Below, one piece after another: positions 1 through 16,329 of a stretch of DNA of 64,000 bases. The stretch is from Epinephelus fuscoguttatus. Taxonomy: Eukaryota > Chordata > Actinopteri > Perciformes > Serranidae. Location of the stretch: the NCBI RefSeq assembly GCF_011397635.1, contig NC_064775.1:15017452-15081451 (forward strand), in the 5' to 3' direction. The position numbers and the translations under genes were made by a program. Under the pieces are notes generated by a model, which saw nothing but the letters and a program-made list of their open reading frames with translations, was not told where the DNA came from and did not search any database. Positions within the stretch are counted from its first letter, which is position 1. Each line of letters opens with the position of its first letter.

Positions 1-350
1 GCCCCAGCTACTTGTATTTCTTTCAACCAATCACAATCGTTCTGGGAGGTGCCACAGCAAAGGTGCGCTTGCAAAAATATTGCCGGGGGAAACAGGTTTT
101 GGTGTAACACACCCACAAAAAATATCTGCTACAGGACGTGAACCATGGCAGAAAAATGGCTACATCCCCGCAAGATCAAACACCGCAAAAGTTAGTAAAG
201 GACGTGTTGAAAACGGTTGAAAACTGCTACACGACCGGATGTGGTAGGGCGGGACTTCAGCGGGTGGCTCGTTCCGCCCAATGAGAGGCTGATCTATGCA
301 GCGAACTTCCGCCCACTGAGACTACAACATGTCTAACATGAATTCATCAT
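1..350. repeat. Fish interspersed-repeat fragment
   Basis: No coding signal. The stretch holds segments such as CAACCAATCACAATCG followed by a GC-rich part that I associate with fish Harbinger-type elements. It is cut by the window edge and I cannot define its ends. It lies in the intron before the first visible exon of the nucleoside hydrolase gene. Confidence 0.35.
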
Positions 351-365
351 GTATTGTCTCTGCAG

Positions 366-721
366 AAAGCGAGGTCAGCAGAATATCAGAAGGAGATTAC
401 AGCGGGCAAAGGGTTTAATTCCTGTGACACCTATGCCTTGGCTGCCGCCATCGATGACACACTCATAACTGAGAGTGAAAAGGTGAGTATCTGCTGCTTT
501 TATATCTTAAAAAACAAAACATGTCAGCTCAAGTCATTGCCCAACAACGTCTCATGCTCCTCCTCCAGGTCGCAGTTACAGTGGAGCTGGAGGGGACCTA
601 CACCCGAGGCATGATGGTGCTTGACTACATGGAGCTGCTCAAGAAGAAACACAAGGCTGTCATCATGAAGAAAGTCGACCTGGAGAAATTTAAAAAAATG
701 CTCATGAATTCACTGAAGTAG
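366..721 (+). CDS. Inosine-uridine preferring nucleoside hydrolase, last two exons (partial)
   Basis: These are the C-terminal 89 residues of an IUNH-family enzyme, which hydrolyses the N-glycosidic bond of ribonucleosides. Exon A (366-482) follows a TCTCTGCAG acceptor and ends at a GTGAGT donor. Exon B (569-721) follows a CTCCAG acceptor and ends in TAG. Both are in phase 0. The spliced peptide has the family's C-terminal pattern: CDTYALAAAID, then a beta strand VAVTVELEG, then YTRGMMVLDY, then a Lys-rich helix. The catalytic DxDxxxDD N-terminal motif would lie upstream of the window, so activity cannot be judged. An AATAAA signal at 769-774, about 50 bases after the stop, fits a short 3' UTR. 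The family assignment rests on the motif order and is fairly secure. The exact paralogue is unknown. Confidence 0.82.
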
Positions 722-768
722 AAATTTACTGCAACAAGCTGAAAGCATAAATTTGGTTCAACAAAGTA

Positions 769-774
769 AATAAA
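769..774 (+). terminator. Poly(A) signal of the nucleoside hydrolase gene
   Basis: AATAAA lies 48 bases after the TAG stop, on the coding strand, at a plausible distance for a short 3' UTR. Confidence 0.6.
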
Positions 775-1820
775 GCAAATCTGAACAAAGCAATAATTTG
801 CGCGCATAGGTGTGGCATAACAAAAATCAGACTTTCAATAAAGTCATCCCTGGTGTAAAATGTATGTGGTATGCTAATTTGTCCTGTAGGGGCCACTGTT
901 CTATCATGAGTATCTGTCAACATAGGCAGGAGCCATTTATTCAGGGACAGGTGTTGCTATGTAACTGTTGGACTCTAGTGATGTCTCCGTTGTGTAGATA
1001 TAAAGAGGGAGATATATCTTCGGAGGTGATCTCTGTTTATTGGCAAAGAGGCAAACATGGCAAAAGTTTAGGGCGTGACATAATGAGGAAGTAGTATGTT
1101 CCAATTGTGTGCATATTGCATGCAACAGTATATACTTTTTATGGGCAGCTGCAGTACCTTCGAAAAGTAAAGAGAAACAGTATTTTGAACAGTTTTTTGA
1201 CCACAAAGCCAGGCCATGTTAAGTCAGGTGTAGGCTGCTGAATGTAATGGTGAAATGTTGTTTTTATGAATGGTTGAATGGTTGAATTATGCATCAAAGA
1301 AGAAGAAGTTGTGGGACTTTTTGTTTTCACCTGATCAACAGTAATCAGTCATGTCAGGCAAGCGTGTCAATTAGTAAATAGCTCAGTTTTTTTATTGCAT
1401 TTAGTTTATGAACATTTATGAACACTAACCTAAAGTAAGGTTTCATATATGGTACATACAATTATCATGTGACATCTGTCTCATTGGCTAAAAAAACATG
1501 TTCTACAATATCTCATCTGTTCCAAAAGGTGTGAGTGATTAACAGTAATAATAAAGAGGCGAGCAGTGGGACAGTTTTTCTGGAGCCAGTATTTTAGTAA
1601 TGGCCTTTTTACTTTCTGTCAGCAGGATCTTGAGTAGATAGATATAATCTTTACTGAGTCCATCAGAGATGTGTCATAGACAAAGGGATGTAAATGTTGT
1701 ACTGATACTAAAAGCCAAAGCTTTTGAAATGATTGTTGCGACTTCCTTCCAGAAAGTCTGAATAAAAGGACAAGACCAGAAAATATGGTTTGATGAAAAA
1801 GCTCTCCAGGTCCAGGAGTT
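775..1820. other. Intergenic, no gene seen
   Basis: AT-rich sequence with short open frames on both strands. None has splice-supported family similarity that I recognise. Confidence 0.5.
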
Positions 1821-1824
1821 AGTG

Positions 1825-2325
1825 TCACGAGTCAGTTCAGAGGAGGACCCAAATGCAGACTAACAGACAGTTTGAGTTTTTAACAAAAAGTGAGCTTTAA
1901 TGTCGCTGATTGAAAACATCCAATACAGGCAGGCAACTCAAAGTCTGAATGAAAGCTGAACAAAAACTAAACTGAAAACCAACTGGGAAAAACACAATGA
2001 ATAGGGATGAAAGCAGGATGAACAAAAGAACGCACCCAGAAGGAACACAGACAAACTGACAAAGAAGACAAAAAAGAGAAACACACAGGTATATATACAC
2101 AGGAAACTAATCACAAGAACGAGACACAGCTGGAGTAGGAAGACATGGGCAAAAGGAGGGAGACTGGCTAACAACAAGGGTGGAGCAAACAAGACTAATA
2201 CAGAACAGGTGTGAAGGGAAGACTCTGGGAACAGGGAGGGACTAACGAGACAAGTGTGACAGAAAACAGGTGGGAAAACACACAAAGACAGGAAGTAAAA
2301 CCTGACATGACACATGAGGAGAGAA
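1825..2325. repeat. Fish interspersed repeat, class not settled
   Basis: Begins near GTCACGAGTCAGTTCAGAGG, continues with a purine-rich body, and ends near a run of ACAGG-type words. I recognise the start as a motif common in fish genomes. I see no intact terminal repeats or coding capacity. It is probably a non-autonomous element. The open frames on its minus strand come from its pyrimidine-rich composition. Confidence 0.4.
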
Positions 2326-2509
2326 TCTACAAAATAAAACAGGAATCAGATTAAACATGAATGAATAACACAAAACGAGGAACACAAACAGACAGACAAA
2401 CAGGTGGAATGTAAATACATTCTTCCTATTATTGCAGCCTATTGTTGCAGAAAGCTTGGGCATTTTTTATTTATTACTAGCGGTAAATAACTGTTTGTAA
2501 GCTAACTGT

Positions 2510-4440
2510 GATTTTACTGTTTATCAAGATCACAAGATCTCGCGAGAACTTGTTTTCTGAGATGGACAGGGCTCAAACAAAGTTAACTTTCGCTTGATCT
2601 GTGCGGATGAAAAATGCAGCTTTAGTGTCAGAATATTGGGAAGATGTGTGACTTGTGGAAAATGAACCCAATATTTACCTTTGTGACTACAGGGCGAAAG
2701 AATTGACCATAAATTGTGATCACGTTCATTTTCCTCATTGACGACAATACATCCAGAGCTGCCACAAGTCTCCTATGGGGGCGTGGCGCTGATGTCACTG
2801 AATCAGGAAGTGAGCTGAGTTGGGTATCTCGCTTCATCCAGTATCTCTGACGACAGTAGACAGTTAGCTTAGCTTAGCATAAAGACTGGATGCAGGGGGA
2901 AACAGGGGCCTGTATCACGAAGCGAGATCAACCTTTCCTGGGTTACCCAGACCTATCCTGGGTTGACTAACCCTAACAATGGCAATCAGGATAATCGGTA
3001 TTGGTATCAGGATAATGGATATTAACTCAGTAACTCAACCCAGGGTTGCTTTATCAAGAGCCGCGAACGTGCACACAGCGGACCAATCACAATCATGAGA
3101 GAAGTGCAGCGTCTCTGAGCGTCACTGAGCGTCACTGAGCGTCCTCACAGAGCGCCGCATGTCACATGTGAAACATGCATGGCAACGCATAACGGGATGA
3201 ATAATGTTTAGTTTTAGTTTAGATTAGTTTATTTGCACATAATGTTAAAACCAGACAGTATAGAATTTACAGGATTAAAAAAGAAAAGTGCCGGAGAGGT
3301 TAGAAGCCACTAAAAGCTTATCAAAGAAATTCCCCTGTCAAAACATCAGTGAAATCACATAATAGAGAAGAAAAAAAAAACGGGTAAGGAAAGAAGAAAT
3401 AGAGGAGGAGAGAGGGAAAAATCAAGACAAAACAAGGTAGCAAATAAAATGATGTGTAGGTTAAATTACTCATCACTGGTTCAAGTAGCTACAGTACCTG
3501 TACCTGTACATCTGACACTGATCACACCCTTGAATCCCATGAAATCAATGCTGTGCAGATGAATTGCGTGTATTACAATTATCGTCTAACATCATTGCGT
3601 CTGATTAATTGGTCTTCTTTGTCATAACGTTATATATGCTACAATAAAGCTTAAAGCTGACGCCACAATTAAATCCTATCAACACCAAGTTGATAGTCTG
3701 AATAAAATAATCCTGGTATTGAGCTGTGTTAGAAATTAACAGCTGCGCAAAAATATACCTAGTTTCCCTCTTTAAAAAACTCCCATTGAAAATCCCTCAA
3801 ACACCATGAAGTGTAGACATGATAGGCTACTTTCCACATTTCCAGCAGCAAAACTGTCAATTAGGCCCATTATCTTTAACAGGGATCATTTCCTCCAACA
3901 AAACAAAATGTTGGCACTAATTAATGGTGCTATTAAGTGTCCGCAAATTATCAGTTTCGTTCTTATGACATTTCGACTTCTTTCCACTCCTTTTTGAACA
4001 GTCTTTTCATTGTCTGTTGTTGTTGCTTTCTTTTCTTTTTTAATGTTCAAAATAAACTTTCAAATCAAAATCAATCAAATGAATTAAACTTCCCGTCATG
4101 ACTTGCTGCATTTCTGTCAGCGGAGTCATTTTTTTCTGAACAGCTGATTGGCCAGTGGGTGGTGCTTTTTATAGGATCAGATTCAACCCTGAACTTACCC
4201 TGCTCCGGAGCAGGATAGCCGTTCAGAGTAAGTTACCATGGTGATCTACCCCGATAAGAACTGAACCGGCTTCGTGAGACCGAAAACCCAGGGTTAACCC
4301 TGAAGTTACCTCGCTAAGACATTAATCCTGCTTCATGATACAGGCCCCAGCTTTCCTGGCTCTGTCCAAAGTGAACATACAAAACTGCAGTGTGAAAACA
4401 GTTTGTTTTACAGGGGGGTTATGTGCCAGATTATTTCCTG
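2510..4440. repeat. Older fish repeat split by a Harbinger-type element
   Basis: The left part ends ...GTTAGCTTAGCTTAGCATAAAGACTGGA...GGGGGAAACAG and the right part resumes CAGCTTTCCTGGCTCTGTCC. Those phrases are normally continuous in a widespread fish repeat, so the Harbinger-type element at 2906-4347 interrupted it. The outer ends of this older repeat are not defined. Confidence 0.5.
2906..4347. mobile_element. Non-autonomous PIF/Harbinger-type DNA transposon
   Basis: Terminal inverted repeats are visible: GGGCCTGTATCACGAAGC at the left, and its complement with one mismatch at the right (4330-4347). A 3-bp target duplication CAG flanks both ends (2903-2905 and 4348-4350). The CWG-type target is known for fish Harbinger elements. 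The 1442-bp body has no transposase or Myb-like frame, so it depends on a helper. Further subterminal copies of the motif lie near the right end (CTTCGTGAGAC around 4270). The clean ends suggest moderate age. Confidence 0.75.
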
Positions 4441-5064
4441 TGTTTGGATTTAATACAGACTGAAGACACAAGATATAAATCTGGCAGAGCTGGAAGCTGA
4501 GCTGCTTTACCTAAAGAAGCTAAGAGCTGAAATACAGAGCTAGAAAAGCTTCACGTTGCCCAAAGTCTGAATATATCAGACAGCAAAAGCACAAACACTC
4601 AAGCTGTGGTGAGGTGAGCTGATGCTGACACACCAACTAGATGAATGGCAGCTTAGAGGCAAAACATCAAAGCATTTAATGTATAAAAGTAATGCACATC
4701 AACAATTATAATGAGGTGCTGATCACTGGTAATAGACTTGTCTGTGGAAAACAAGTGTCCCACACTCTGGCTCCATATGCAGGTCTTTTATTTTGATGAT
4801 GATCCAGCCTTTGGGCCTTCTTCAAGATTAACAAACATACTGAGACACGGGCACACTGATCTGTTATATGGACCACACCTTTGTCACACAGCTGATGATG
4901 ATTAGGTGATTAGGTCATTAGGTTGAGCAAATCACAGTCACACAGCTGATAGTGGTTAGATCATCATGCCTCAGCATTAGGTTGAGCAAAAGGATCTACA
5001 GCCAATCACGTCATCAAAACAAATGACAACAGCCACTACATATTCTACCACATTTGAGTATAAT

Positions 5065-5705
5065 ATACATTTTCATCCATCCATTTTCATCCGCTTATCT
5101 GGGACCGGGTTGCGGGGGCAGCAGGCCAAGCTTCCCAGCAACGCTCTCCAACTCCTCCTGGGAGACCCCAAGGTGTTCGCAGGCCAAATGAAATATGTAA
5201 TCCCTCCAGTGTGTTCTGGGTCTGTCCTGGGGCCTCCTACCAGTGAGACGTAACCAAAACATGCCCAGCGGGAGGCGCTAAGGAGGCATCCTGATCAGAT
5301 GCCTGTACCCCCTCAACTGACCCCTTTCGATGCGAAAGAGCAGTGGCTCTACTTCGAGCTCCCACTGGATGTCCGAGCTCCTTACCATGTCTCTAAGGCT
5401 GAGCCCAGCCACCCCATGAAGGAAAGTCCTTTTGGTTGCTCGAATCCTTGACCTCATTCTTTCAGTCACTACATAGAGCTCATGACCATCGGTGAGGTTT
5501 GGGACGTAGATAGACCAGTAAATCGAAAGCTTCACCTTCCGGCTCAACTCCCTCTTCACCCAGATTTGGAGGTCCTGACACTCGGCTACAAACCGCCCCA
5601 GTGCATGCTAGAGGTCACGGTGTGATGAGGCAACAGAACCACATCATCTGCGAAAGCAGAGATGCAATTCTGAGGTCACAAACCGGACCCCTTCCTCCCC
5701 ATTTT
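5065..5705 (-). mobile_element. Rex3 (RTE-clade) LINE, 3' fragment
   Basis: The LINE reads on the minus strand. Its 3' tail is at the left, where CATCCATCC reads as GGATGGATG on the element strand. Minus-strand translation between 5278 and 5559 shows the fish RTE C-terminal pattern (KVKLSIYWSIYVPNLTDGHE and VTERMRSRIRA). The endonuclease and most of the reverse transcriptase are missing, so it is a heavily 5'-truncated dead copy. Confidence 0.75.
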
Positions 5706-6270
5706 GGGGCTACAGCTCAAATAAATTGAAGTTTTCTTGTCAGTGACACTGTGTCCTTGTATTCTGTATTCTGTGCCTTGAGTCAATAACCAGTCAGACG
5801 TCTTGATGAGGTAATGGTGTTATGTATGTGAGGTAGATGGACACATTGTTGTCGGAGAGTTTATGTATTAGACACTGAAAGTGACAGCTCAATAAGCAGT
5901 ACAACAATAAGTCAACACTGTGTTACACTTTTACAAATGAAGCCACGCCCACTCTTGGTGCACCACGATTATTTCCTGTAGGAAATGTGAAAACAGTTCA
6001 GATCAAGAGCTCTCTCTGTAGCTTGCACACTGCAACTCACTCATCCTGTACTGGCCGCTACTTCTGCTCTGCTGCTGTCAGCTGCTGATGTATCTTATAC
6101 TGCTATCCTATACCCTATTACACCTTAAACAAATACCAATAACCATAATACATCTTATCGTACACATAACAACTCATATACACTAAGAATAGGCATATTA
6201 CTCCTGGTACCATACTCAGTCCTCTTGTCACAGGGTACCTTGTCCAAATACGCATGTGAAATACTCAAAA
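5706..6270. other. Intergenic or 5' flank of HIPK-like gene
   Basis: No coding exon recognised. The 5' exons or promoter of the HIPK-like gene could lie here, but I see no clear first exon or start codon. Confidence 0.4.
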
Positions 6271-6272
6271 AC

Positions 6273-10783
<4,511 letters not shown>

Positions 10784-10839
10784 TATCAGGTCGTTAGGAG
10801 GTTGGTAAGTAACGCCTGCACAGGAGACGTCTGTTATGA

Positions 10840-11080
10840 CTGTCTGTTTGATATGCTGCCCATAAGACACTACACTATCTCTGGAAGGGAGTTCCCTCTC
10901 GTGTGGTCCTTCCCAAGGTTTCTTCCAGCTCTCCCGTGAAGGGTGAGTTTGGGAGTTTTTCCTTGCCCGCTTGAGGGAAGTGTCATCATGATATGGGCAT
11001 AATTTTTTGTTACTCTTGACATGTGTAATTGGATTATCTAAAATAACATAAAATTGAATGATATCATATAAAATAAAATA
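10840..11080 (+). repeat. Common fish repeat tail (TCCCAAGGTTTCTTCCAGC type)
   Basis: Phrases such as GTGGTCCTTCCCAAGGTTTC and GGGAGTTTTTCCTTGCCCG, followed by ATAAAATTGAAT, are a widespread fish repeat end. It probably supplies 3' UTR sequence to the HIPK-like gene. The family name is not settled. Confidence 0.45.
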
Positions 11081-11274
11081 AATTAATTAATTGGATGTAA
11101 GGTTTTGTTGTTGTATTATTAATATAAAATAATGAAATAGAATACAAAAATATAATAACATGTACTACATATACAGTATTAAATTGTATATCATTTTATG
11201 CTTTATTACTCTATATTATATTATGTGATATAATTTTTCAAATAATATTATATAAATAATATATATTATTCTGA

Positions 11275-12125
11275 ATCGTTCAGTTCTGCTCCTGGGTGGG
11301 ATAATCTGCTGGCTGAATGAGCTGCCCATCAGCCACAGCTCGTTGTGCAGAGGGTGAGAAGGATTGTCCAGGATTGCACAGATTTTGTCCTTCACTCTCC
11401 TCTCAGCCACTGTCTCCAGACTGTCCAGGTCCAGTCCCACCACAGAGTGAGCTTTCCTCACAAGCTTGTTGAGCCTGTTGACCTCACCAGTCTTAACTCC
11501 ACCCCACCAGCACACTACAGCAAAGAAAAGTGCACTGGCAACCATAGACTGGTAGAAGGTCTTGAGGAGCCCATTACAGACGCCAAACGATCTGAGTCTC
11601 TTCAGGAAGAACATCCTGCTCTGTCCTTTCCTATAGAGGGCATCTGTGTTATGAGTCCAGTCCAGTTTATTGTTGATGTGGACCCCAAGGTACTTGTACA
11701 AGTCCACCATCTCCACCTCCTCGCCCTGGATGGTGGCTGGGGCAGGTTGCCTCTGGTGGAACAGTTCCTTCGGGCACCCCGGTGTTACTTGACACCACCT
11801 CAGATACGTAGCCATCCACCCAGACATACTGCAGCCGGCCCGTGAGGTAATCCAAAGTCAAGGCAGTGATGTCCGGGTGAAGTTGCATATCCAGCAACTT
11901 GTCTCTCAGGAGGCTGGGTTGAATGCTGTTGAAGGCACTGGAGAAGTCAAAGAATTTGACTCTCACAGTGCTTCCAGCACTCTCCAAGTGAGACAGGGCC
12001 TTGTGAGCAAGCAAACTGCAGGGGGTCCAGGAAGGCAGAGAGCAGTGTCCTCAGGTGCTGGAGAACAAACCTCTCAAATGTCTTCATGACATGTGACGTT
12101 AGTGCCACCGGCCTGTAGTCACTTG
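11275..12125 (-). mobile_element. Rex1 LINE (CR1/L2-like), 5'-truncated
   Basis: Minus-strand translation gives the reverse-transcriptase phrases FFDFSSAFNSIQPSLLRDKL and LTGRLQYVWVDG, then in another frame DLYKYLGVHINNKLDWTHN and MFFLKRLRSFGVC. These match the teleost Rex1 polymerase C-terminal half. The two parts lie in different frames, with an overlap near 11670-11830, so there is at least one frameshift. The 5' end is truncated near 12125. The element is inactive. Confidence 0.85.
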
Positions 12126-12479
12126 ATGTATTGATTGATCAGGAACCGTTAACAGCAGCAAAACTAAATCCAAACATCTGTTTACAAACTATCACACAAC
12201 TCGTGCAGTATAACCCAAGTCTCCTATCCAGTTGTTTGCTCAGTGCATCCCACACACATGCATTTTGCTCATAAAGAAAACTTGTTAGTATTGGAGTCTG
12301 GTATTGAAGTTAACTGATGAATTTTACTTTTTTACCTTCATTTTATGATTAAGGTTTATCAACTCAGCCACAAATATCTTTGCAGGTAGAAAAACATAAA
12401 CTATTACTAGTTAAATAAAATACATATACAAAGTGATAGAAGATGTACTGCTACTCAGTTAGACCATTGCAGTGAAAAA

Positions 12480-13160
12480 AGTGCTGTGAAGTTCAGTTGA
12501 TTCAAAACACACCCAAAACACACATTAAACATGGCTTAATAAGTACACAAATTGGCTTCATTATAACTCGCAGCTTTCACAGACAAATACATTTTCCCCA
12601 TAAATACAACATGCTAATGTTATTAGCACAAGCCTATGGCATTTTACATTGTATAAATTAGCCTCACAACTAGTGGACATTTCCTCTACTCACATGAAGC
12701 CAGGGACAACAGCAACATGTAACAAAGGTAATGGTACGTAATTTGGCACCATTTCAACTCACAAAGTTCACTGACAAAACAACTGTCTAATACAAAACAC
12801 GTTTTCCAAACAAATACAAAATGCTGGCATTATTAGCACAAGTCTATTGCATTTTACATTGTATGAATTAGCCTAGTAGCTAGCAGAGATTTCCTCTGCT
12901 CATATGAAGCCAGGATAAATCACACACAGGACTTAAGATGCTATTTTGTGGAGGCTTTGTTGTCTTCACAATTTATTGTTTCTTATCTGTGAAATTAAGC
13001 TTCGTTTCCACTGAGGGAAATAGTTTCAGCTTACAAAAAAGACAGGAGGTCTGTGTTGCCACAACTTACAGCAAAGGCTCCATGTTGACGCAGAGTCTAC
13101 GCCTAGTTGCAACGTCAATTCAACGCAGAAGTAAGTACTGTGAGTAAGGGAGAAGCTAGG
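12480..13160. repeat. Fish repeat with an internal tandem duplication
   Basis: The segment at about 12545-12715 and the one at about 12765-12920 are diverged copies. Both contain TTAGCACAAG, GCATTTTACATTGTAT(A/G)AATTAGCCT and a CATATGAAGCCAGG-like end. The following 13000-13150 (CTGTGTTGCCACAACTTACA, AACGCAGAAG) is also a familiar fish repeat phrase. Class not settled; no coding capacity. Confidence 0.5.
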
Positions 13161-13740
13161 AGAGGGCAGTAAAAGTGAACTTATCAGACAGACACTGCAA
13201 AGAAGTCCACCGGTACATCCAAACAGGTGACACAGTTAGATAAAGAGTCCTTTCATTCCACCTCATCTGGGATCAGCACACTTCCTCAAGGAGCTTTGTT
13301 ATCCAGAACGTTTACGTGGCTCAGACGATCCTTGATTTAACTAATGCTCACTCTACTTTTAATTTTATGCTTCTCCGTTTAAGGTTTTTGAGCAAAGAAT
13401 GTCCATAACTGAAGTAAATTTTGATTCTCCTCTCCTTGAGCCACTCTAACTCCTCTCCATTCTCCTTCATGCAGCTTGTTGATGGATTTCCCCCTTCCCC
13501 CGCTCACAGGTGTGTCTAATTTATCTCCTGTCATTCCACCTTCCTCTCCTATCAGGATTGGAAAGGCTGTTCTCCTTCCTGCTGGCCCCTAGGACAGCAG
13601 CTAGTGGGTTAGGTTCCCAGTTCCCCTCAAATGCATTAGAGAAACATTCAAGTATACTTTTCCAGTAAATAAACAATTTCTGACATGTCCAAAGAGAATG
13701 TCTTGATGTCCCATCTGCCTATTTGTATCTTCTACAAAGG
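13161..13740. other. Non-coding, no gene seen
   Basis: Pyrimidine-rich sequence with no recognised frame, RNA or defined transposon ends. Confidence 0.4.
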
Positions 13741-13744
13741 GGGG

Positions 13745-14290
13745 AAACATCAGGGAAAGTCTAATGCAATCTGTCTTTGGAGTAGAACAGCCAATGCACT
13801 GTTTTAAATAGTATCACCGTCTAGAGTTAACGGAGCATTTATGCACACTTTCAAGACAAACGTTTTGGTGGGGCTGTTAAGAAGGGCAAGAAGCAAAGAA
13901 CACGCTCTAGTGATTGCCATACTGGGCAGCCACTTGAGTCAGCTGCTGGGCCCTTTTCCCACCATGATACGATGCTTAAGTGAGCCGTCCAGTAGTAAAC
14001 TTTAGAGTGTGGCAGGTCAAAACCACCCTCATCCTTTGATAAGGTGTGTTTTGGTGATTCGTACAAAGGGCGTGGTGAGCTAGTCCTGCTGTTTAAAATA
14101 AGACAGAGGGATAAAAGCTAGGATAGGTTGGAAAAGGAAGAGAGATTGTGGCAGAATTACCATTTTGACTGCATTTATTTTCCCAACCAAAGAAACACAA
14201 ATGTTTTATTTTCAATTTTAAAAGTTCAGTTTTAAATTGTGGGGTTTTAGACTTCAACTCTTCTTTAGGTAAACTGAAGGAAAGCATGAC
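13745..14290 (-). mobile_element. L1-like LINE ORF2 3' fragment
   Basis: Minus-strand frames give INAVKM-like and LFQPILAFIPLSYF-like text, then GGFDLPHSKVYYWTAHLS. This corresponds to the region after the reverse transcriptase of L1-type ORF2 (family pattern: GGLGLPxFxLYYxAAxL). It is split over two frames and is a short, inactive relic. Confidence 0.65.
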
Positions 14291-16015
14291 CTCCGGTGGC
14301 CATGTTGTGCTTGTGCTGCTAAAAATCTGCTACAGACATTCAGTGAACTGCAAGAAATACATCACAAATTATGGCTGCTGCGCAGCAATGGGTCGAATGC
14401 GGGCATTTTTAGGCAATTCTGAGCAACAAGCAGAAGAATTGGAAGACATTTAGGATTTTAGCAACACAATCTGCCTTTTGCATCAGCTGAGGCTTGAACT
14501 CACAACCTCTGAGACTAAGGATCTCACTGAACTAATTAGTCAGTGAAAAGTCATGTGTAGCTTCACAAATTGACTAAGCCAGACGTGCAGGTTTAGCAGC
14601 CATCCTTGCATGGAAAAGCAGATTTCAAACCACTGTAAAAAATTCAGTTATCAAAACAAAAATCTGAAAATACTCATATTGCATCTAGACAGCATGGAGA
14701 CATTGTTTGTAACAGTGATTGATTTGCTCCATCAGTGAAAAACTGATGTTTAAAGTTGCCATTTTTACATTGACTCCAACTGTTCACATTAGAGCAAAAT
14801 TCAAAATGCTGTCAAAAATTCAGTTTTTGAGATAAAATTCTGAAATTTGCCACACATCATCTACCATGACTCTAGAATTTTGTAATTTTTTTTTCATGAA
14901 CATTGAAGATTTATTTAGCAAGAATTTGCATGTATATTTTTACAGTACCGTTTACAGTCAAACATTTTGATGCACTGTAGGCTCAATTTTTGATAAGTCA
15001 AAAATCTGAGAAACAGTTTTTGTAGGACAGTTTGAAGATACTCTGTAGTAAGTTTGGTGTCAATTGAGCAAAAATTGTGGGAGGAGATAGGTTTAAGAAG
15101 TTTTACAGTTTTTGAAAAAAAACAAAAAAACAAAACAGTGATGAACTTCATAATTTTTAATAGGTTTAAATGTAAAGTTTCTTCAGTATTGGGGCTACAG
15201 TTTGATGAAAGTTGTGAAGTTGTAGCAAAAGTAATAATTGCAAGCATGGCTGTTCTTGACTTGCATAGAATCATTGGACCTCATTTATGAAACAAATGTA
15301 CAACAGAAAACTAAGCGTACAGAAATTTACACCCTAAATTCAGCATTCATAAATGTTGATGTGGGTGGATAGATAGATTGATACACAAGATTATAATGCC
15401 CAAGGGAAATTAGGGTAACCCAGTACCTTTTTACATAAGAGCCGTTACTACAGTAGATATGCTTCTAATGGTCGTGTAAATTTAAGTAGCTTACAGACAG
15501 GTGGAAGCCTCGGTCAGATCTCACATCAAGTCTCTATTCCTGTACGCAGTTTTAGTAGATCTAACTGAGGAAAATTGTTATTGGACTATATCCAGTGCGG
15601 TGTTTGTCACTTCATATTTCATATTAACATATATATGAAGACTGAAATATAATGGATGTATGAATTAAATATTCCCACATCGAGTTCAGTTGTCCATTGA
15701 GTTGCTGACTGGAGTGATGATTTTCTTTTGGCGATTGTTTTTAGCTGCCATGTCAACACCTGATCATTCCTATGCTGTGATTGGCGAGATAAGAACGTTT
15801 CTTGAATTACAAGCAAACCCTATCATAAGATGATTTCTGTCCTTGGATTTGCGCTGGTTTGTAAGACTGATAAATGAGGGCCATTATCTTTTAACTGGGA
15901 CAGACATGTTCTCTGTGTTGTACGCAAACATTCATCTTATACACGAGTTTAGGCTTTGAGGCACCTTTGTCCAATTGTCTTCATTCAGGCACTACACTCT
16001 TAGGGGTCATTGTGT
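14291..16015. other. Non-coding stretch, no gene recognised
   Basis: AT-rich with many short frames and no supported exon. A short tract at 14470-14550 with CTTGAACTCACAACCTC could be an old tRNA-derived SINE head, but I could not fold or delimit it. Confidence 0.35.
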
Positions 16016-16016
16016 G

Positions 16017-16140
16017 TCAGTGAACTGCTGACTCAGCTGTCGCTGACACCCTGCTTTCAGAGATGATTCTTTTAGGGAGACATTTTCTTCCTTTTTCCCA
16101 GTGGACATCCGTTGCCGTACCTCGTTCTCTTGACTCAGTA
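16017..16140 (-). other. Possible terminal coding exon of CD200-like copy 1
   Basis: After an acceptor-like ...AAGGCCCAG on the minus strand, a frame reads TFTESRERGTATDVHWEKGR and runs to TGA near 16019. It joins in phase with the donor GAAGA|GTAAGT near 16340. That requires the cytoplasmic-tail exon (about 16345-16395) to be read in the frame containing LRRTR. Equally, the protein may stop earlier. Transcript data are needed to decide. Confidence 0.35.
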
Positions 16141-16329
16141 AAGGTGTTCTGGGCCTTCAGATAAAACAAGGTATTAGTCGGTTTCCAAATCACTCTGAAC
16201 AACAATGATGACAAACATGCTGACTATGAACACATAATGGTCCATGAAGAGTACAGTGTATCATGGTTGACTTCACAAATATGTTAACACATTAGTTAGG
16301 GAGGTACAGATGAAAGCACAAATGAAAAA

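Noticed and set aside
1938-2315. A 125-codon minus-strand frame with a hydrophobic Phe/Leu/Cys-rich peptide
   Set aside because: It lies in purine-rich repeat DNA, which reads as hydrophobic codons on the other strand. No family similarity and no splice signals.
11345-11845. A 166-codon plus-strand frame
   Set aside because: It is the antisense of the Rex1 reverse transcriptase, which reads on the minus strand.
14470-14550. Another tRNA-like or SINE head
   Set aside because: Only a weak B-box resemblance. No acceptor stem, tail or duplication could be seen.
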